In this document: positions 42,305 to 50,368 of the stretch, piece after piece
Layout: each line of letters begins with the position of its first letter
Numbering within the stretch: position 1 is the first letter of the stretch
DNA from: Myxococcota bacterium
GTDB lineage: Bacteria > Myxococcota_A > Bradymonadia > UBA7976 > UBA1532
Assembly: GCA_023150895.1 (NCBI GenBank)
Contig: JAKLJY010000010.1
Location: 1 to 64,000 of the forward strand
Length of the DNA: 64,000 nt
Direction: 5' to 3'
Program-made: the position numbers and the translations under genes
Notes under the pieces: generated by a model
Told to the model about the DNA's origin: nothing
Databases searched by the model: none
Seen by the model: only the letters and a program-made list of their open reading frames with translations

Positions 42305-44167
42305 ATGGATCGTCAGTGGAAGTGGAAGTTCATCGGCGCGCTGCTCCTGACGGCCCTGTCCGTCGCGATGCTCGTTCCGACCTGGGCCGGCGTCACGTCC
42401 GAGGGCGAGTCGCACCTGCCCAAGTGGTACACGGACGTCTTCAGCCAGAAGCTCGTCCTCGGCCTCGACCTGCAGGGTGGCATCCACCTGCAGTACAAGG
42501 TCGACGTGCCCGAGGCCCTCGGCCGCAAGGCACAGAATCTCGCCGGCAACCTCGAGGACGCCCTCTCGAGCGAAGCGAGCGTGAAGGCCAAGGCCACGAC
42601 GCCCGGCGGCACGACGCTCGATGAAGCCACGACGATCATCCTGACGTTCGAGAAGCCGGAAGACACGGCCAAGCTCGACCAGGCGTTCATGAACAAGCAC
42701 GCCCCCGAGCATGTGATCACGAGCACGGACGGCGCCGTGGTGACCCTGGGCATGGCCTCGGACGCCCTGCGCAGCTTCCAGCAGCTCGCCCTCGAGAAGG
42801 CCATCGAGACGGTCGAGCGCCGGATCAACGAGTTCGGCGTTGCCGAAAGCAGCGTGACCCGCCGCGGTGACTCGGAGATCGTCGTGCAGATCCCCGGTGT
42901 GAAGGAGTCCGAGTTCGCCGCCGCGAAAGAAAAGCTCTCGCAGACCGGTCAGCTCCGCTTCCAGATCGTCGACCGCGCCGGCTGGAGCGACTTCTTCAAC
43001 AAGGTCTCGGCCCGCGAGCCGGACAAGAAGAACTGGCCCGCGGACCTCAAGCCCGAGTTGCAGGCGCACGTCGTCTCGACCATCGGCGGCATCCGCTCCA
43101 CGAGCCGCGAGATCCTCGAGTACATGGTCAAGGGGCAGGTCGACGACGAGCACATCGTCGGCTTCCAGGAGTACTGGACGAGCCCCAAGGACCGCACGCT
43201 CGAGGAGATCGAGTCGCTGACGCCCGAGCAGGAGAAGCTGCTCGCGAAGGCGAAGTTCAGCCCCGACGCCTCGGTCGTGAAGGGCTACCAGGTCAAGTAC
43301 ATGTTCAAGAAGGCGGGCATGTCCGGCGAGAACGTCGAGCGCGCCTCGGTCGGCTATGACCAGTACAACCGCCCCGAGGTGAACATGGAGTTCTCCAAGG
43401 TCGACGCGGACGCCTTCTACGAGATGACCAAGAAGTACACGCAGCAGCAGATGGCCATCATGATCGACGACGTCGTCTTCAGCGACCCGAACATCAAGGA
43501 GCCCATCCCCGGCGGCCGCGTGCGCATCGAACTCGGCTCGTCCTTCGGCATGCAGGCGCAGAAGGAGGCCAACGCCCTCGTCGCCGTGTTGCGCTCCGGC
43601 GCGCTGCAGGCCCCGCTGCGCAAGGTCTACGACAGCCAGATCGGCCCGACGCTCGGCGCCGACTCCATCGAGGACGGCAAGATGTCGGTCATGGTGGGCT
43701 TCGCCGGCGTCGCCCTCTTCATGATCCTCTACTACGGCTTCTCCGGGGTCGTCGCCAACATCGCCCTGGCGTTCAACGTCCTCTTCACCCTCGCCCTGAT
43801 GTCGGCCTTCGGCGCCACGCTGACGCTGCCCGGCATCGCCGGCATCGTGCTCACGGTCGGTATGGCCGTCGATGCGAACGTGCTGATCTACGAGCGCATC
43901 CGAGAAGAACTGCGGCAGAACGTCGGCGTGCGCACCGCCATCAAACGCGGCTACGACATGGCCCTCTCGTCCATCGTCGACGCCAACCTGACGACGGTCA
44001 TCGCCGGTCTCGTGCTCTACCAGTACGGCTCCGGCCCGGTCCGTGGCTTCGCGGTCACCCTGAACATCGGCATCCTGGCCTCCATGTTCACGGCGCTCGT
44101 GCTGACCCGTCTCATCTTCGAGTGGAAGTACTTCCGCGGCGCCGAGCCGGCGGCCATGAGCGTCTGA
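42305..44167 (+). CDS. secD: Protein translocase subunit SecD
   Basis: 620 residues. The first membrane helix (~8-28) is followed by LGLDLQGGIHL, the D1 motif of SecD, and a large periplasmic P1 domain. Five membrane helices lie in the C-terminal third, with GSGPVRGFAVTLNIGI and GMAVDANVLIYERIREEL (helix 4 and the conserved Asp/Arg used for proton coupling). With SecF it uses the proton gradient to pull proteins from the SecYEG channel. GGGGAAG precedes the ATG. Confidence 0.96.
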   Translation: MDRQWKWKFIGALLLTALSVAMLVPTWAGVTSEGESHLPKWYTDVFSQKLVLGLDLQGGIHLQYKVDVPEALGRKAQNLAGNLEDALSSEASVKAKATTPGGTTLDEATTIILTFEKPEDTAKLDQAFMNKHAPEHVITSTDGAVVTLGMASDALRSFQQLALEKAIETVERRINEFGVAESSVTRRGDSEIVVQIPGVKESEFAAAKEKLSQTGQLRFQIVDRAGWSDFFNKVSAREPDKKNWPADLKPELQAHVVSTIGGIRSTSREILEYMVKGQVDDEHIVGFQEYWTSPKDRTLEEIESLTPEQEKLLAKAKFSPDASVVKGYQVKYMFKKAGMSGENVERASVGYDQYNRPEVNMEFSKVDADAFYEMTKKYTQQQMAIMIDDVVFSDPNIKEPIPGGRVRIELGSSFGMQAQKEANALVAVLRSGALQAPLRKVYDSQIGPTLGADSIEDGKMSVMVGFAGVALFMILYYGFSGVVANIALAFNVLFTLALMSAFGATLTLPGIAGIVLTVGMAVDANVLIYERIREELRQNVGVRTAIKRGYDMALSSIVDANLTTVIAGLVLYQYGSGPVRGFAVTLNIGILASMFTALVLTRLIFEWKYFRGAEPAAMSV

Positions 44168-44179
44168 GGAGGCACGACC

Positions 44180-45346
44180 GTGGAAATCTTCAAAGGCAAA
44201 ACGCACCACGACTTCGTCGGCAACCTGCCGAAGTTCAGCGTCTTCAGCGGGGCGCTCGTCCTCGCGACCATTCTGCTCGTCACGTTCAAGGGCCTGAACT
44301 TCGGCATCGAGTTCGCCGGCGGCTCCGAGGCCCTCGCGGCCTTCACGCAGCCGACGCCGGTGGACGACATCCGCGCGGTGACGAACGAGGTCGGTCTCGA
44401 CCAGCCCGAAATCGTCCGGTACGGCTTCCAGGACGAGGGCCGGTACTTCATCCGCAGCCGCACGCGCAGCCTGTTGGCGCCGGCCGAGATCGACAAGGTC
44501 AAGGCCGCGGTCGTCGCCAAACACGGCGAGCCGAAGATCTGGGACGCTTCCGATGAAACGGGCGAGCAGATCCGGGTTCGCTTCGAAACGACGGTCACGA
44601 AGGACGAGCTCCAGGCGTCGGCGGCCGAGTCCGGCATCGCCGGCATCACGGTCGGCGTGCAGTCGCAGGGCGCCAACCCCATCTACCTGCTGCAGATGCC
44701 CAGCATCCGGCAGCGCCTCGCCGTGGCGTTCAAGGCCAAGTTCGGCGAGACGTTCCGCGAGATCGAGCGCATGGAGTCCGTCGGCTCGGCCGTCGGCAGC
44801 CAGATGCGCGAGCAGGGGGCGCTCTCGCTCCTCTACGCGATGCTCGGCATCCTCCTCTACGTCGCGTTCCGCTTCGACGCGCGCTTCGGCCCGGGCGCCA
44901 TCGTGTCACTGCTCCACGACGTCACGATCACGGTCGGCGCGTTCGCCCTCTTCGGCTGGGAGTTCAACCTGCAGATCGTCGCCGCCCTCCTGGCCATCCT
45001 GGGCTACTCGGTGAACGACACCGTGGTCATCTACGACCGCATTCGTGAGATCTCGAACAACTCCACCGGCAAGACGATGGGCCAGATCATCAACCAGGCC
45101 ATCAACGAGTGCATGTCCCGGACGATCATCACCTCCGCGGTGACGTTGGTCTCGGTGCTCGCGATCCTGATCTTCGGCGGCGCGGTGACCCGCGGCTTTG
45201 CCGCCGCGATGACCATCGGCATGATCTCCGGCGTCTACTCGACCATCGCCATCGCGGCGAGCGTGACGATGGTCATCGATCGGTACTTCGCCAAGAACGC
45301 GTCCGCCGCGCCGGCCGCCAAGCCCGCGGGCGCCGCACGGCCCTGA
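44180..45346 (+). CDS. secF: Protein translocase subunit SecF
   Basis: 388 residues, GTG start behind GAGGAGG. GLNFGIEFAGGSE (the 'G-x-D/E-F-x-G-G' motif), LGYSVNDTVVIYDRIRE and TVSLVSVLAIL-type helices match SecF. The first helix is ~18-36, then a periplasmic domain (~45-180) longer than the short SecF loop of E. coli, then five helices. The C-terminal ~20 residues are Ala/Pro-rich. Acts with SecD. Confidence 0.95.
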   Translation: MEIFKGKTHHDFVGNLPKFSVFSGALVLATILLVTFKGLNFGIEFAGGSEALAAFTQPTPVDDIRAVTNEVGLDQPEIVRYGFQDEGRYFIRSRTRSLLAPAEIDKVKAAVVAKHGEPKIWDASDETGEQIRVRFETTVTKDELQASAAESGIAGITVGVQSQGANPIYLLQMPSIRQRLAVAFKAKFGETFREIERMESVGSAVGSQMREQGALSLLYAMLGILLYVAFRFDARFGPGAIVSLLHDVTITVGAFALFGWEFNLQIVAALLAILGYSVNDTVVIYDRIREISNNSTGKTMGQIINQAINECMSRTIITSAVTLVSVLAILIFGGAVTRGFAAAMTIGMISGVYSTIAIAASVTMVIDRYFAKNASAAPAAKPAGAARP

Positions 45347-45354
45347 GCCGCGCG

Positions 45355-47079
45355 ATGCGCCCGACCGGCGGTCCCTGGCAGGTTCGCGTGCCCGACGGGC
45401 CGCTCGTGGAGGCCCTCAGCCTCGAGCTCGGGCTCCCGACGTTCGTCTCGCAGGTGCTCGCGGCGCGCGGCTTCGCGAACGCCGAGTCCGCGGCCCGCCA
45501 CCTCCGGGCGGACCTGCGCGAGATGCCTGCGCCCTCGCGCCTGCTCGACTGCGAGAAGGGCGCGCGTCGCCTGGCGCTGGCGATCCAGCGGCGGGAGCGT
45601 ATCGTCGTGTATGGCGACTACGACGTCGACGGGGTGACGAGCACCGCGCTCTTGCAGCTCTTCTTCCAGAACGAGCTCGGCTATCCCATCGGCGCCTACA
45701 TTCCCCATCGCATGCGCGAGGGGTACGGCCTCAACCGGGAGGCCATCACACGGCTCGCCTCAGAGGGCGCGGAACTCCTGCTGACGGTGGACAATGGCTC
45801 GGCGGCGCTCGAGGAGATCGCGCACGCCCGTGCGCTCGGGCTCGACGTCATCGTCATCGACCACCATCAGGTCGCAGACCCCGAGCCGGACGCCACGGCC
45901 CACCTCAACCCGCACCGGCGCGCGTGCGGGTTTCCAGAAAAGGTGCTCGCCGCCGTCGGCGTCGCGTTCTACCTGATCGTCGAGTTGCGGCGGGTGCTGC
46001 GCGAGGCGGGGCACTTCGCCGGCCGGCCGGAGCCGCGGCCGGACCGCTACCTCGACCTCGTCGCGCTCGGGACGGTCGCCGACGTGGCCCCGCTCACGGG
46101 CGTCAACCGGGCGCTCGTCCGGCAAGGGATCGAACTCTTGCGTCAGCGGCCCCGGATCGGCTTGCGCGCCCTGCTCGAGGCGGCCCGCATCGACCCCGGG
46201 GCGGTGACCGCCCGGGACCTCGGCTTCAAACTCGGACCCCGGATCAACGCCGCGGGCCGGATGGACGACGCGACGCGCGGGCTCACCCTGCTGACGACCG
46301 AAGACCCGGCGGTCGCCAGTGCCCTTGCGGCCCTGGTCGAGGCCCAGAACGACGAGCGACGACAGGTCGAACAGGAGATGACGCAGGCCGCCATGGCACG
46401 GGTCGAGGCACTCGGGCGGGACATGCCGCCGGCGTTGGTGCTCTGGGATGAGACCTGGCACCCGGGCGTCGTCGGCATCGTGGCCGCGCGGCTCGTCGAT
46501 CGCTTTCAGCGGCCGGCCGTCCTGCTCGCCTGGGATGGAGCGCACTTCAAGGGCAGCGCCCGCAGCGTGCGCGGAATCCACCTGAAGGAGACGCTCGACC
46601 GTTGCGGTGCCGATCTCGTGCGGTGGGGTGGTCATGCCGCCGCCGCCGGCGTCACCGTCACGGCCGAACGTGTCTCGGCATTTGCGGCTGCGTTCGCCGC
46701 CGTGATCCTCGAGGGCGGCGCCGGCGACGCACCCGGGGGCCCGGTCGTCGATGCAGTCGCGCCGCTCGGCGCGCTCGACTCGCTCTCCGTCCATCACCTC
46801 GAGCGCCTCGGTCCGTTCGGCGAGCAGAACCCTGCGCCGATGATCCTCGTGCCCTCCGTGCTCGGCCGGACGCGACTGCTCTCCGGCGCGCATCTCAAGC
46901 TCGAACTCAGCCCCGCGGACGTCCCGCGCGAGGCCCTCGGCTGGGGAATGGGTGAGGCCGAGGCGCTGTGCAAGGGGCCCGTCGACCTCCTGTGTACCCC
47001 CGAGGTGGAGACCTACCGTGGCCGGCGACGCGTGGTGCTTCGATTGCACGATGTCCGCCCGGCGGCTGCGCTGGCCTGA
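45355..47079 (+). CDS. recJ: Single-stranded-DNA-specific exonuclease RecJ
   Basis: 574 residues, RecJ-sized. The DHH-family motifs are present: VVYGDYDVDGVTSTALL (I), TVDNGSAALEE (II), VIVIDHHQV (III, DHH), VALGTVADVAPL (IV), and the DHHA1 motif WGGHAAAAGVTV. RecJ degrades single-stranded DNA 5' to 3' in recombination and mismatch repair. It begins 8 bp after secF and may be expressed from the same mRNA. Confidence 0.95.
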   Translation: MRPTGGPWQVRVPDGPLVEALSLELGLPTFVSQVLAARGFANAESAARHLRADLREMPAPSRLLDCEKGARRLALAIQRRERIVVYGDYDVDGVTSTALLQLFFQNELGYPIGAYIPHRMREGYGLNREAITRLASEGAELLLTVDNGSAALEEIAHARALGLDVIVIDHHQVADPEPDATAHLNPHRRACGFPEKVLAAVGVAFYLIVELRRVLREAGHFAGRPEPRPDRYLDLVALGTVADVAPLTGVNRALVRQGIELLRQRPRIGLRALLEAARIDPGAVTARDLGFKLGPRINAAGRMDDATRGLTLLTTEDPAVASALAALVEAQNDERRQVEQEMTQAAMARVEALGRDMPPALVLWDETWHPGVVGIVAARLVDRFQRPAVLLAWDGAHFKGSARSVRGIHLKETLDRCGADLVRWGGHAAAAGVTVTAERVSAFAAAFAAVILEGGAGDAPGGPVVDAVAPLGALDSLSVHHLERLGPFGEQNPAPMILVPSVLGRTRLLSGAHLKLELSPADVPREALGWGMGEAEALCKGPVDLLCTPEVETYRGRRRVVLRLHDVRPAAALA

Positions 47080-47088
47080 GGGGCGGCG

Positions 47089-47283
47089 GTGGGTCGGTAT
47101 GGTTCCCGGCTGGAGGGCAGGCGGCAGGCCGGTTCGCCCCCGAGCCGCCGCTCCCTCGTCGGTCGGATCGTCGCGGCCGTCCTGCTCCTCCTGGGTGTCC
47201 TGGTTCTGCGCGCGATCCTGGACGGCAGCGGTGGGGCCGGGCTGGCCAACTTCTTCGGGACGCCGACCGAATTGCGAAAATGA
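47089..47283 (+). CDS. Small membrane protein
   Basis: 64 residues with a GTG start 9 bp after recJ. One hydrophobic helix (LVGRIVAAVLLLLGVLVLRAIL) follows an Arg/Ser-rich N-terminus, so it would be a type II single-span protein. Its stop codon lies in the first of two palindromes at 47281-47327. No family is recognisable; coding potential is moderate. Confidence 0.4.
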   Translation: MGRYGSRLEGRRQAGSPPSRRSLVGRIVAAVLLLLGVLVLRAILDGSGGAGLANFFGTPTELRK

Positions 47284-47295
47284 CGCACTGCGTCA
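47281..47295. promoter_or_regulatory. Palindromic operator candidate 1
   Basis: TGACGCACTGCGTCA is a perfect 7-1-7 inverted repeat. A near copy begins 32 bp downstream, on the same face of the helix. The pair lies upstream of the gene at 47388. The architecture fits a dimeric helix-turn-helix repressor such as TetR or GntR types; the regulator is not in the window. Confidence 0.55.
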
Positions 47296-47312
47296 ATTGC
47301 GCGTGACACTCA

Positions 47313-47327
47313 TGACGCGCTGCGTTA
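47313..47327. promoter_or_regulatory. Palindromic operator candidate 2
   Basis: TGACGCGCTGCGTTA repeats the first site with 13 of 15 identical bases, at a 32-bp interval (three helical turns). One base pair of the outer arm is imperfect. It lies 60 bp before the start of the small helical protein. Confidence 0.5.
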
Positions 47328-47387
47328 TCTCTTCGGGGGACGGCACGCCGGTGCGTGATCACCGTTCACCGAGGAGGAGAGCGAATC

Positions 47388-47624
47388 ATGGAGCTGAAGA
47401 CGACGATGAAGGACACCCTCACGCGGCTCGAGGGTCGAGTGCACACGCTGAGCGCCCGTGCGGAGACGACGCTGCGGGAGGTCCTCCCGGCCAGTCTGGT
47501 CGAGGCCGTCGACTGGAAGAAGGTGACGCCCGAGAACCTCCGGGCCGCCCTCCGGGACGCGCGCTCGGCCTTCGCCGGACACTTCCGGCCCGTTCCGGCG
47601 GCCGAAGGGTCGCCGGGCACCTGA
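47388..47624 (+). CDS. Small helical protein behind twin operators
   Basis: 78 residues, ATG behind GAGGAGGAGAG. The sequence is strongly helical and amphipathic (MKDTLTRLEGRVHTLSARAE, ENLRAALRDARSAFAGHF) with no Cys and no signal peptide. It resembles small phasin-like or coiled-coil proteins in character only; no family is recognised. The dedicated operator pair upstream implies tightly controlled expression. Confidence 0.6.
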   Translation: MELKTTMKDTLTRLEGRVHTLSARAETTLREVLPASLVEAVDWKKVTPENLRAALRDARSAFAGHFRPVPAAEGSPGT

Positions 47625-47649
47625 CGCCCGTCGAGCGCCGGTCGCGAGC

Positions 47650-47679
47650 TTGACACCGGGATCGGGCGATTGTTAGGGT
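47650..47679 (+). promoter_or_regulatory. Promoter of the MBL-fold gene
   Basis: TTGACA (47650-47655) with TAGGGT (47674-47679) 18 bp downstream. The sequence between is nearly the same as upstream of udk (29411). Confidence 0.5.
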
Positions 47680-47697
47680 CCCCGCGGTTCGTCTGCG

Positions 47698-48603
47698 GTG
47701 AGCACGGGGATGATCGTCGAATTTTTTGGCGTCCGGGGAAGCCACGCCGTGACCGCTCCGGGCTTCCAGGCGTTCGGGGGCAATACCTCGTGCGTCCTCG
47801 TCACGGTCGGCGGGCGACGGCTCATCCTCGACGCCGGGACCGGCCTCATCGGCCTCGCCCGCCGCTTCTTTCAGCAGGGGCCGCCCTTCGATGCCACGCT
47901 GCTGCTCTCGCACTACCACCACGACCACCTCGCGGGGCTGAGCTACTTCGGTCCGCTCTTCGTCCCGTCGGCGCATTTCACGCTGGCGGGTCCGCGGATG
48001 GGGGGCCTCAGCCTGCCTCAGGTCCTCGACGCCTATCTCGCGCAGCCGTTTTCCCCGTTTCAGCCGGACGACATGGCGGCCCGCAAATCGCTCCACACGT
48101 TGAGCGAGCGGCACGAGCTGGTCTTCCTGACGGGCGAGACCACCCCACGCCTCGTGGAGACGACCGCACTGGACCGGCCCCCGCCCGAAGCGGTCGACGT
48201 CCGGATTCGGGTCCTGACGGGGCTGGGCCATCCTCGCAATGGCGTCATGTTCTACCGGATTGAGCACGAGGGCCGCAGCCTCGTCTATGCGACGGATACC
48301 GAAGGGTTCGCCGGTGGGGACCAACGACTGGTCCGGTTTGCGCAGGGGGCCGACCTGCTCATTCACGACGCCATGTACCAGGCCTCCAAGTACGTCGGCG
48401 CACCCGTGCCACCCCAAGGATGGGGCCACAGCACGCCGGAGATGGCCCTCGACGTCGCGCAGCAGGCGGGGGTCCGGCGCCTTTGCCTCTTCCACCACGA
48501 TCCCGCCAACGACGACGAGGCGCTCTCGGCCCTCGAGATCGCCGCCCGGCACCGCCTCCCCGAGACGTTCGCCGCGCGAGAGGGCCTGACAGTCGAGATC
48601 TGA
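47698..48603 (+). CDS. MBL-fold metal-dependent hydrolase
   Basis: 301 residues from GTG 47698; an ATG at 47710 (IVEFFGVRGSHAV) is an equally likely start. The metallo-beta-lactamase motif LLSHYHHDHLAGL (H-x-H-x-D-H) and the later GLGHPRNGVMFYRIEH, ATDTEGF and CLFHHDPANDD supply the two-metal site. EFFGVRGS and FGGNTSCV at the start are typical of the PhnP/RNase Z-like subgroup acting on phosphodiesters. The substrate is unknown. It has its own promoter and is followed by trmB. Confidence 0.82.
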   Translation: MSTGMIVEFFGVRGSHAVTAPGFQAFGGNTSCVLVTVGGRRLILDAGTGLIGLARRFFQQGPPFDATLLLSHYHHDHLAGLSYFGPLFVPSAHFTLAGPRMGGLSLPQVLDAYLAQPFSPFQPDDMAARKSLHTLSERHELVFLTGETTPRLVETTALDRPPPEAVDVRIRVLTGLGHPRNGVMFYRIEHEGRSLVYATDTEGFAGGDQRLVRFAQGADLLIHDAMYQASKYVGAPVPPQGWGHSTPEMALDVAQQAGVRRLCLFHHDPANDDEALSALEIAARHRLPETFAAREGLTVEI

Positions 48604-48616
48604 GAGTCGGTCGCCC

Positions 48617-49303
48617 ATGGCCCGCGTGAAAGGCCCATTGCTCCGTCCCCTCGACGGGGACTCCGAGTGGCCCATCCTCAACACGCTGCTCTTCGGCAGC
48701 GTCGAGCGGGGGGGTCACCACATCGTGCCCCGCGCAGAGGCCGTGCCCGTCGACTGGTCGTCGGTCTTCGGGCGGCAGGCCCCGCGAACCCTCGAGATCG
48801 GTTCGAACCGCGGACGTTTTCTCCGCGATCTGGCCCTCGTGCAGCCCGAGCGAGACCACGTGGGGATCGAAATACGGCGTCGCTACGCGTGGCGCATTGC
48901 CCACGAGATGGGGCGCGACGGGGGGCCGCGAAACTGCCGCGTCGTGTGGGGCGACGCCAAGCTGGTGGCGCCGGGTGTTTTCGGAGACGGGACGGTCGCG
49001 GACATCTACATCAACTTCCCCGATCCCTGGTGGAAGGCCAAACACGCGAAGCGCCGCCTCGTCGACGACGACTTCTCGGGCCTCCTCGGTCGCCTGCTCG
49101 CCCCGGGCGGCAGCATCTGGGTCAAGTCCGACGTGCCCGCCATCGCCGAGGAGATCTCACAGGCCTTGGCCGCCCAGCCGGGGCTCGTCGGGCCCACGAC
49201 GTTCGCCGAGGCCGACCTGCCGCTCAGCTACCGAGAGCGGAGTTGCCTGGCCCTCGGGCTGCCGATCGAACGATTTCGCTATACCCGGCCGATGGCGCCC
49301 TGA
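48617..49303 (+). CDS. trmB: tRNA (guanine-N7)-methyltransferase
   Basis: 228 residues. The SAM site RTLEIGSNRGRFLRDLAL, GIEIRRRYAWR, and the catalytic loop INFPDPWWKAKHAKRRLVDD are diagnostic for TrmB, which makes m7G46 in the variable loop of tRNAs. The 3' end overlaps by 25 bp the 3' end of the convergent CPBP gene. Confidence 0.94.
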   Translation: MARVKGPLLRPLDGDSEWPILNTLLFGSVERGGHHIVPRAEAVPVDWSSVFGRQAPRTLEIGSNRGRFLRDLALVQPERDHVGIEIRRRYAWRIAHEMGRDGGPRNCRVVWGDAKLVAPGVFGDGTVADIYINFPDPWWKAKHAKRRLVDDDFSGLLGRLLAPGGSIWVKSDVPAIAEEISQALAAQPGLVGPTTFAEADLPLSYRERSCLALGLPIERFRYTRPMAP

Positions 49304-49848
49304 GCGGACCCGCCCGGCGCCAAACGGGTCGACATCATGAAGTGCATATTGAAGTAGTTGACCACGAAGTGGGTCAGAAAGGGGGCGAGGACGCTCCCCC
49401 GAACTTCGAACATCCAGCCGAGCAAGTAGCCGAGCAAGACGCCGAGGGGCTGCCAGAGGCGCAACCGGCGGTCCCTCGGCAGGTGGACGAGGCCGAAGAC
49501 GATGGCCGTCACGTGCAGGCCCAGGCGGGGCTGCAAAAGGCCGCGGAAGAAGAGCTCCTCGGCGAGGGCACTGAAGAATGCCTGCCCGAAGACATCCCGG
49601 GGCGTGAGCGGCGCGAGCAGCTCGCCGAGGGCCTCGGACATCTCGCGGACCGCTTTCATCCGGGTCGCGGCCCACTGCGAGAGCCAGACCACCACGAGCC
49701 CCACCGCGACACCGAGGGCGACGTCGACCTCGGCGGGTCCGACCGGACTCGGGGCGAAAAGGGGGCCCACGCGCCCGTCGAAGACGATCTGAAGACCGAC
49801 CGTCACGGCGAGGAGAATCGCGTAAAATGCGAGCAGCATGCGGGCCAT
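49279..49848 (-). CDS. CPBP-family intramembrane metalloprotease
   Basis: 189 residues from the ATG at 49848. Several membrane helices and the three CPBP motifs: ALAEELFFRGLLQPRL (EExxxR), FGLVHLPR (motif 2 with His) and FLTHFVVNYFN (H-x3-N). CPBP proteases (CAAX-processing type) cut within the membrane; bacterial substrates include prenylated or bacteriocin peptides but none is indicated here. Divergent from the dksA-like gene, and its 3' end overlaps trmB. Confidence 0.82.
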   Translation of the reverse strand: MARMLLAFYAILLAVTVGLQIVFDGRVGPLFAPSPVGPAEVDVALGVAVGLVVVWLSQWAATRMKAVREMSEALGELLAPLTPRDVFGQAFFSALAEELFFRGLLQPRLGLHVTAIVFGLVHLPRDRRLRLWQPLGVLLGYLLGWMFEVRGSVLAPFLTHFVVNYFNMHFMMSTRLAPGGSAQGAIGRV

Positions 49849-49897
49849 CGGGCCGCATGATAGCAGCGCAAGTCCGCGAGTCCAGGCGGCTTTTGCG

Positions 49898-49926
49898 TTG
49901 ACACTGATCCAGGGCGCGATTAAGGT
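49898..49926 (+). promoter_or_regulatory. Promoter of the DksA-like gene
   Basis: TTGACA (49898-49903), a 17-bp spacer and TAAGGT (49921-49926), 31 bp before the ATG that follows AGGGAG. Confidence 0.55.
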
Positions 49927-49957
49927 GCGGCGTCCAATTTTCCGGCAGGGAGACTCC

Positions 49958-50368
49958 ATGGCCGACCGTGAAGCGATTGATGTCGAGCCGCCTTCGGACG
50001 AAGAACTCGCGGCCGAGGTGGAGAAGTTTCGGGAACTCCTGATGGGGGAGAAGGCGAAACTCCTGCGCAACGCCCAGCGGACGCTGACCGAGGACATGAC
50101 CCTCGACCAGGACGATCTGCCGGACGAGATGGATCTGGCCACGGCAGACTACAATCAGTCGCTGGCGTTCCGGCTGCGCGGCCGGGAGCGCCTTCTGCTG
50201 AACAAGATCGAGAGCTCCCTCGAGCGACTCGAAAGCGGGGACTACTTCTGGTGTACCTCTTGCGGCTCCTTCATCGGGCTGAAGCGCCTCGTGGCCCGAC
50301 CGGTCACGACGCTCTGCATCCGTTGCAAGGAGAAGCAGGAGCGCCAGGAACGCACCTTCGCCGGCTGA
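49958..50368 (+). CDS. DksA/TraR-family zinc-finger transcription factor
   Basis: 136 residues. Residues 1-95 form the coiled-coil arms, carrying DEMDLATADYNQSLAFRLRG with acidic residues at the tip, as in DksA. The C-terminal zinc finger has four Cys in WCTSCGSFIGLKRLVARP and CIRCKEKQE. DksA-type proteins enter the secondary channel of RNA polymerase and mediate the (p)ppGpp response. It is slightly shorter than E. coli DksA (151) and could be a paralogue. Confidence 0.87.
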   Translation: MADREAIDVEPPSDEELAAEVEKFRELLMGEKAKLLRNAQRTLTEDMTLDQDDLPDEMDLATADYNQSLAFRLRGRERLLLNKIESSLERLESGDYFWCTSCGSFIGLKRLVARPVTTLCIRCKEKQERQERTFAG

